The notes beneath the pieces were generated by a model. It saw only the letters and a program-made list of their open reading frames with translations. It was not told the origin of the DNA and ran no database searches. From Rutpela maculata (Eukaryota > Arthropoda > Insecta > Coleoptera > Cerambycidae), in the NCBI GenBank assembly GCA_936432065.2, contig OW386289.2:88533736-88597735 (forward strand): a DNA stretch of 64,000 bases, in the 5' to 3' direction. Both the position numbers and the translations under genes were made by a program. Positions 57,110-64,000 of the stretch are shown piece by piece (within the stretch, counting starts at the first letter, position 1; each line of letters begins with the position of its first letter).

Positions 57110-58185
57110 AGGAAACGAAGACATTAATTCGGAAATAAATAGTGCTCAACGGATTATTATTTTAAGTTGTAGGGTTGACCCTTAGGAGTAACATACCAAA
57201 AGTTCCCAGCCGTGGGCCTTGTGCGTTAGGCGGGAGGGGGGTGGAAAGGGTCGGTTTGTAGGTTTTTCATTATTATCTCGAAAACTAAGCATCCTAGCGA
57301 AAAGGTCATTCTATTCAAAATGAAAGTAAATTAAATTGTCTACAAAAAAGATCCTATTCATTTTTTCGCTAGGAGCAGTAGTTAAGGGCGTACGTGAGTT
57401 TGAAAATGCGAATAGCTGGAAAAACTGTGTATTGTGAGAGGTAATGCTTAACAAGTAGAAAATTTTATAATATTACAAGTATTTACAAGGCCATATTAAG
57501 TAATTGGTCGAGGTCATCGACAAGATCATCATCATCGTCGTCGCCGTTGATGCTGACGATTGGAGGGCCGTTGGTACACGAAGCGCTGCAACTGCTGCAC
57601 ACAAGCGAGCAGGGTATGCCTGCTTTGCAGCACCCGCAACGGCCCCCGCAACCAGTTGTGCACCCGCAAAATATGTTATTTAGGACGGATTCTGGCGCAA
57701 CTGAATCCGTGCTTGTGACGGGGGTATGGAAGCCATCCGACCCCCCTCATCCATCCCCAAGCAGTTGGCTCCTGCTGCTGATCTCCATATAGCCATTGCT
57801 GAATCTGCAAACAATAATTCGTCCTTTGTAGTTTAAAAAAATGTGACACAATCTTGTCTAAGCAAATACAAAACAAGTTAATGTAAACAAGCATATATTG
57901 ATATAAACCTGCAAATGAACTCTAAGGGAGTGTTGGCGAGCAGCCCCTCTGGTGGGTGGAAGTGCTGCAAAATCAGGCTTTGGCTTTATCGAGGCTTTAA
58001 CAAAGGCCTGGTGTCGTACCCGGTTCAGGTCTGCTCCTTGTGGGGCCTACAAATCGACCCTTTCCACCCCCCCTCCCGCCTAACACAAGGCCCACGGCTG
58101 GGCACTTTTGGTATGTTACTCCTAAGGGTCAACCCTACAACTTAAAATAATAATCCGTTGAGCACTATTTATTTCCGAATTGAGG
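57110..58185. mobile_element. TIR/foldback element, ~165-bp arms
   Basis: 57115-57275 is the reverse complement of 58040-58180. Landmarks: TTCGGAAATAAATAGTGCTC, GTTGTAGGGTTGACCCTTAG, GGCGGGAGGGGGGTGGAAAG. A small inner hairpin pairs CCTAGCGAAAA (57291) with TTTTCGCTAGG (57364). The middle carries the coding remnant below. Confidence 0.85.
57486..57850 (-). pseudogene. C-terminus of a Cys-rich (CXC-like) protein
   Basis: The minus strand reads WLYGDQQQEPTAWGW (about 57790-57835), a frame change, then NIFCGCTTGCGGRCGCCKAG, IPCSLVCSSCSASCTNG, an Asp-rich stretch and a stop near 57486. The WGW plus Cys cluster plus acidic tail layout is familiar from uncharacterised arthropod proteins found in many genomic copies. 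It lies wholly inside the TIR element, so the element either encodes this protein or captured its end. Function unknown. Confidence 0.65.
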
Positions 58186-58289
58186 GATTTTTCGGTCTTC
58201 GTTTTCTGTACTATGTGTTTTGTATCATACTATCTGTTTTATTCTCGTTTGAAATTTTATCTTCACAACTTTTGAAAAATTAGTGATAA

Positions 58290-58475
58290 TTGATAGCGTT
58301 AGAGTTTAATGGATATAAACCACAAGTACGAAATCCGTTTTTTAAAATATCCTTAGAAATTGTATTTTTTATTGGCCCATCTAATACTGAACAGAAATGT
58401 TTTCTGGTATCCCTAGCTCCGTGATGCTCAAATCTCCAATTACGAACTTCGCTTTTCCATACATTTTTTACAGAA
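58290..58475 (-). pseudogene. pogo/Tigger-like DDE transposase, C-terminal piece
   Basis: About 60 codons read SVKNVWKSEVRNWRFEHHG, then FCSVLDGP and ILKNGFRTCGLYPLN, then a stop. The NGFR-x-CGLYP-x-N motif is typical of the region after the DDE domain in pogo/jerky-type transposases. The upstream region (58480-58690) is scrambled by TACTACAGTAATA-type repeats. Confidence 0.6.
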
Positions 58476-58692
58476 GCAGTACTTTGATACTATTTTACTA
58501 CAGTGCTACCATAATACTGTCACTGGAAATGTAAGCAGTATTTTTTATTCTTAACAGAAAGATGGCGAATTGTTTTGGCCTCTATATCCTGACAGATGCT
58601 ACATGTTCCGGGCTGACTGGTAAAATATCTATTGAAAAACTATTGGAATAGTAGTAGTACTATAGTACTACAGTAATATTATACAGTAATAC

Positions 58693-58830
58693 TTATCGTA
58701 AAAAGTCATGTTCCGCCAATTTCGCCAGGGAATCAAGGTAGTCTTTTACCATTTTGAAGCGTATTTCTACTACATCGAAAGATCTGAGAACTGCTTGGCT
58801 GTCAGTGACAACTGATAATACGGATTCTTT
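58693..58830 (-). pseudogene. RNase H piece of a non-LTR retrotransposon
   Basis: The minus strand reads VVTDSQAVLRSFDVVEIRFK, then YLDSLAKLAEHDFLR. The TDSQA motif with a helix ending in LAEH matches the middle of the RNase H domain in I/R1-type elements. Only about 45 codons remain. Confidence 0.65.
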
Positions 58831-59240
58831 TGTCATTGTATACCTCCATATCGTTATGTAAATATTATTATTACCATTGTTATTATCATTATATGGCGAG
58901 ATGCCCAAAGAGGACTGAAACTTGTCATCATGTAGTTTCTTGCAGCTTATAAAGTCTTCAAATATATTCTAAAAAAAGAACTAAATTTTACTTCAGCAAG
59001 AAACCCGGGTTTTGTAGCTGGACTGTATCAATAAGTTTCCAAAAACGCCACTTAGCAGCTCCTGCGCTATTAGTTGAGATGATAATCGGTGAATGGCATT
59101 AAGTTTTTATGAAAATTCCGAGTAAGGTCAACAAGGCCACCCGCGTCTATTTATAATCATAACTAATTTACTTAAATGCAACTATGTACTGAAACAAATC
59201 AGTTATTCAATTATATTAGTTTCAAGATAAGCTTAAACAC
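58831..59240. other. No feature recognised
   Basis: Unassigned spacer between retroelement debris and the mariner end. Confidence 0.4.
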
Positions 59241-59241
59241 G

Positions 59242-59870
59242 TACAGGGTGTCCCCGGATGGGGTTACCTATACCACAAATGGACCTAAATTCTAATTTTT
59301 CGACAAAAGGTCACTCTATAAAAAATGCTTTTTAGGGAAATACGATTTGTGTTTGAAAAATGTATTCTTTTATACAGGGAGCTAAAAAATGTCAAAAATA
59401 TTAATTTTACCCGAGTAAATTACCTTTATGGAGAAGATTTTTAAAGAAAATTCCATTTGAAAAAGTTGCTTATAATTGATTTCTTAGCCATAATCCAAAA
59501 TTGTATAAAAACATTTTTATTCTTTAAAAACAAAATACTCTAAAGTTAAAATACAAAAATATTTTAATTAACAACTAAACGTTTCAAGTTTTTATTTAAC
59601 ATGAAAACCACTAAATTCCACGCCGTTTTGTATTCATCGTAAACAGAACAAATCATCTCTTGATTTACTTCTACGATAGTTTTAATTATTCTTTCTTTTA
59701 ATGTTTCCACATCATGGGCTAAATGATCTATATACACTTTTTCTTTTAAATATACTCAAAGAAAGTAATGCTGTTAGATGAGAGGACCGAGCAGCCCAAT
59801 GAATGGGGCCAAATCTATATCCATTTTTGAGGAAATGTCTATGAAACAAATTTCGAACCTGCAGTTACGA
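59242..59870 (-). pseudogene. Tc1/mariner-type transposase C-terminus and 3' TIR
   Basis: TA then CAGGGTGTCCCCGG at 59244 looks like the element end. On the minus strand, 59870-59600 reads FGPIHWAARS, then across a frameshift YLKEKVYIDHLAHDVETLKE and IICSVYDEY, the C-terminal end of an IS630/mariner-type transposase. The opposite TIR was not found. 60545-60620 matches the minus strand of 45172-45240 in the other mariner element, so the remnant may extend that far. Confidence 0.7.
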
Positions 59871-61265
59871 ATGCGCGTGACATCCATCTTGTTAAAAATA
59901 GACCTTGCGTCTGTTTTCTAAATTCTCTTTTTCAAATTTTGATGAAAAGTAAGTGTTCAACATTTCAAAGTATGGATTTTGATTAAGATTTTCCTGAAAG
60001 AAGTATGGACCGATAATAGGCCTTTCCCAAATAATTGAACTTCATGTTTATTATGTCATAAATCATTTATTAACACCTAATGAATATTGTATATACACGT
60101 CATATCGTATATTTTAATTTTAAATAGATATTTAAAAATAAAAATATTGTCTACTTCACCCTATATTTCAAACAACTAAATGCGCTCAAATATACGTCAT
60201 CCAATCAAAATTAAGCAATTTCCGGCTTCATACGAACATCAACCGAACCTGTTGACGTTTCTGAATTTTACATCTCGTCTGGAAGCCTGCCGATGAGACT
60301 ATTTCTATGTTGCCTAATGTATATGAATATTTAGCGTTAGAGGAAATGCTTTAATTATTTCACTAAAGAATGTCTACTTTTTATCTCCGCTCTTGAAAGT
60401 AATGAATTTCCATCGAATAATACCACCTACTATAATAAAAATGATAATAATTAACAGAAGAAACACATTTTACATGTCGGCTCTCAACAAATAACTGACA
60501 CTTGGCAACACTGATGGAAATAAAGTGGGTATTAAATAAATAGATGGGTTATGTTCTCTTATTTACGTTGTGATCGTACTTATCTAATATTTTATAACTT
60601 TGTTTCTTATTAATTACACAGGACCACAAAATATTTTTGCGAGTTGCCTGGGACCAAACCCAGTGTAGCATATGTTTTTGGGGTCGCTGAAACCGAATCT
60701 GGAACTTATTTTGCCTTGTCATGTCAGGATTTTTTTTTAAATTAAGAACATATTTTTAAATTTCATGTTATATTCAAAGATTTGGCGGAGTCGCCGGTAA
60801 TATCAATTAATCACAAACATGGTATTATCTTTATAGTAACATTCACATGGCGTCCAACATAAAAAGAATTTCACAATAGTCTTCATCACTGTGGTCACTA
60901 AAAAGGTTTAAAAAAAATTCTTCTTTTAAATCGAACCGCCTTCAATAAATCTTCAAAAAATATCTCTAAAAAGTAAGACAAAATTTAATTCGGTTTTAAA
61001 ATATCTGTCTATCTATTAGTGAAAAGTGGCAAGGAATTATGCCATCAATTTGAAATCGGTGCAAAAATATCTAATTTCAAAATTTGTTATTTATAGTTCA
61101 TAGGTACCCAAAAAATAGGTCAGATACCCATTGCTCTAAGGAATACAACTATATACAGTTTTTATCATAAATTTTGTATATAGTTAAATGTCATGCTCTA
61201 ATAATGAAATTAGGAACTATTTTCATTGACAAACTGAAATATTCAAATACAATAGAAATTTACAA
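59871..61265. other. Mostly unassigned; mariner-related patch at 60545-60620
   Basis: GGTTATGTTCTCTTATTTACG (60546) is the complement of 45209-45229. No other feature recognised. Confidence 0.4.
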
Positions 61266-62953
61266 GAAAAAATCGGCAGCTACTGGAAGCGGCTAGAACC
61301 TCCCCATACGGTGGATCCACTGATATTACATCGGAAATCAGAGCACTGAGCAAACAGATAAATTACACGTGACTTTGGAGCCATTATTTCATGGACAAAT
61401 ATCGAACGAACTGAAGTGGACTACAAGCAATCTGTTTGTTTATATTGCATGTTAATCAATTTCCGGATATTAGGGTATTAACAGGTAACGTTTCGAAGAT
61501 TTTGTAAAACATTGAATAGCGAATAAAAAAATAATAATACAGAATTTAGCTCAAATGACACTCTAACCTCAACAAGTCAATAACATGGATAGTTCAAGCA
61601 GACTACGCATGCGTCAAATTAAAATCTTCCTGCACGATTAAAAAGGTCTGTGCAAGTCGAGCTTCGTCCGAGTCCTTTATTTTGTAATATTCGAACGTTT
61701 CAGATTTAGCTCGGTTAGCTCGATTTACATTAAATGAACGATTGTGACGAGTCCCATCAATCAGACGTAATATCCGAACACAGCTATAAACAATTATTAC
61801 CTTTTAAAAAAACAACTAAAATAGGTTAGCTTTTACCGTGTACCCGACGCTGTGAATTCTAAATATTTCCCTCATATAAATGATCTGTCGAGAAAACCAC
61901 GGCAAAGATGGATAACCGCGATTAAAAGGGATGATCTAACACCTTTCATCGTTTTTACATCTCGATTTTCCAACATCAACTTCTTGAAATACTCACTCTG
62001 CATAATTAAATAAAGTTTATTACTTGAAAACAATCAAAAAACACCTTGCCACAATCCACAAAAAACACTATATTGTTAAAATTTCAAGACAATTAGTGAG
62101 GCCAACGGAAAAACACAAACTGTTTTGACAAACGTTTCAACAAATATTTGACCGCCAAGTTGGAAGTCACGTGGTTTGGATTTGCCTAATTGTTGATTAA
62201 TAAAAATAGACTGCTAATTACAGGTTAGATTTCCAACCTACAAAAAGAGTCCTATTTTATTAGGACAAAGTATTTAGAACTTCATGAACATTACACTGTA
62301 CTAGATTTTAGTTGAAAGTACGGGAACGAGGCAGAAATTTTAATAATAATAGCTACGTAATATTCTTAAATCTTAAGAAATATATATTTTTCAGGTTAGC
62401 TGTGACGTCACGTACCATAACCTATAAATCAACATTCACAAAGTTACCAACCCAAATATTTTTGACAGGGGGCAAAATACATTTTCCCCTAACAATGATA
62501 CCAATAATATTTTTTGGATGCTGTCATGTGTGCACATATAACGAATTCTTTTTAATTTTTTTAACAGCAACGAAAACGAAAGGGTGCAAGTGTGATATAT
62601 CGTTGAAATCGGAATTTTTACTGCTTTTCAATGATTCGCTTAGACATTGTAAGTAATCATGAAATAAACAACTTGTTGTGCCAAAACGGCACTAAATGTA
62701 ATACGATCTCAACTCTCAGATCTTCTGGAGCACTAAAATAACCCTCATGCAAAGTTTCATCCAAATCCGTTTAGCAGTTTCGCCGCTATCGTGTTAACAT
62801 ACATACACACACACACACACACACATAGACATTTCTTAAAAACCAGTTTTTTGGGTTCCTTGGACCTCAAAACGTAAAGATTTGATATTATCTCAATTTT
62901 CGATTTTGGACTAAACGTAGCAACATCCCACAATTTTATTGTGGGGAGGTTAA
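61266..62953 (-). mobile_element. Composite element B-A-G, copy 2
   Basis: B block 61266-61836, family A end 62190-62467 (GTGACGTCAC at 62401) and G block to the hairpin CCTCCCACAAT... at 62928. The last bases, GGGGAGGTTA, end at 62953. Between B and A the sequence (61837-62190) differs from copy 1. On the minus strand it reads ATGCAGA followed at once by a GTGAGT splice donor (near 61995), again a 5' exon downstream of the A end. Confidence 0.75.
62803..62826. repeat. (AC)n microsatellite within family G
   Basis: About 11 AC units. The third copy has a shorter run at 25334-25350, and copy 1 has almost none. Confidence 0.9.
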
Positions 62954-64000
62954 AAATATATGTAGTTGTATTCGTTAGAACATATACCAAGTATCTAAAA
63001 CAGTTTTAAAGATTTTACTATGTTTGGTTTTTTAAATATTTATCGTAAGTCGAAAATAAACGCATATTTCCCTCTCACTCTGCACAATCCCATCCAATAA
63101 ATTTCAGATTTGCTTATGTTAATTTGCTCGGATCTTTTCCTCAGTGATGTTTTTGGATTTTCTGTTCTTCGGTCCAAAACTAGCAATGCCGCTAGTCATC
63201 TTCATTACGGTTTTATTAGGTTTTTTTTTTAGATTACGTCTCTAGTAATATTATATGTTCGTATTAATTTTTTTTAAACTCTGTCGACTACTATTAACAG
63301 TAGGATCATTTTCTTGAAATAATTCAATGCTGTCTGGATTCCACTTACTCTATAACCCCCATCCATATTATTTCGATAAATCACTCCCCAGATCCGTTTA
63401 TACATGAAAACATAAAGGGATCCATAAAAGCCGTTTCATGGGGTTGCGACGGTCAAAAACTTCTCCCACCACTTGCAACGTGTTCAGCACCCTCGAAAAC
63501 GGGGGTGGAAGATAATCTCGTCTTTGCACGAAATATTTACACAATTTCTGCCTTCATTACATAGACTATAAACCATAACATTTAACTAAATAAATTCGTT
63601 GCTATTTGCGAAAATCACCCACCAATAGGTGGTGCTCTAAATGTTAGATTGTAAGAGTGAGCAACAAACTTTTGACATAATATAATAGGCATTTGCGGCC
63701 TTAGAAGTATTAAAATAACGGACAAGTATGAAAAAATGCCTAATATAATTTTATCAAGTGAATTCTCTGAGATTTGTTTTAACAGTTTCAGCAACAAAGT
63801 TAACCTTCCATTAAATATCAATAGTAGACATTATATTGTCAGAATATAGATGTCGCCCACTCCGAGATTTTCGCAAATAAAGTGAGCATTATTCGAATTT
63901 AAATGAACACACAGTAACAATAATAATGACATTGACATTTCAAAAACTTATAGGTAGGTATTTTGAATGTATTATCCCTACATACAGGAAGATAAAGGAA
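62954..64000. other. No feature recognised
   Basis: Unassigned AT-rich sequence to the window end. The minus-strand 68-codon frame at 63615 shows no motif. Confidence 0.4.

Overview
The window is AT-rich eukaryotic DNA made almost entirely of transposable elements (TEs), their deletion derivatives and tandem repeats. I found no intact host gene, tRNA, full rRNA or CRISPR array. The best clue to the organism is a minus-strand errantivirus-type LTR retrotransposon with an envelope gene. With the THAP-type, hAT-type and Tc1/mariner-type elements and the Cys-rich protein ends, it points to an insect with a large repeat-rich genome. I cannot name the species.

Layout. 1-660: 122-bp satellite, then a purine-rich minisatellite. 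1.8-3.9 kb: a hairpin and an old ~100-bp tandem array split by a hAT-like MITE (2461-2862, 8-bp duplication). 4251-9003: a 4.75-kb foldback (FB1) with two inner palindromes and two nested MITEs. 9748-10450: a smaller foldback carrying a TA-flanked MITE. 10738-18238: the errantivirus-like provirus. Its reverse transcriptase and RNase H are gone, its gag carries a 129-bp duplication, a hAT foldback sits in its env, and a P-like THAP element sits in its 3' LTR. 19.1-19.6 kb: a TGACG cluster and a hammerhead-ribozyme motif. 20.6-26.8 kb: a duplicated repeat (family F) split by a 4.66-kb composite and by a hAT-like element. The composite holds a coding exon of a SWIM/YqaJ-like protein behind a TGACGTCA-bearing end (family A). 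27-36 kb: MITEs, a second THAP fragment, and a 2.4-kb palindrome whose arms are family C repeats. 36.3-44.5 kb: further foldbacks, TA microsatellites, a second and stronger hammerhead motif (minus strand, 42378-42473), and an element built on GGCAGTAAGTGAC-like repeats. 44673-47238: a Tc1/mariner element with ~440-bp inverted repeats and a broken transposase. 48453-53082: a 4.6-kb TA-flanked TIR structure containing family C and E repeats and a 108-bp satellite. 55.7-60.6 kb: decayed minus-strand coding remnants (two Cys-rich C-termini, pogo-like transposase, non-LTR RNase H, mariner transposase). 61266-62953: second copy of the 20.8-kb composite. The rest holds nothing I recognise.

Nothing here forms an operon or pathway. 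The value of the window is its layered insertion history, which empty sites and target-site duplications let one order, and the possible RNA-level activities: two hammerhead motifs and several long hairpins that could make double-stranded RNA.

Repeat family names used below (A, B, C, D, E, F, G, FB1) are mine. All similarity statements come from reading the sequence by eye; no search was run.
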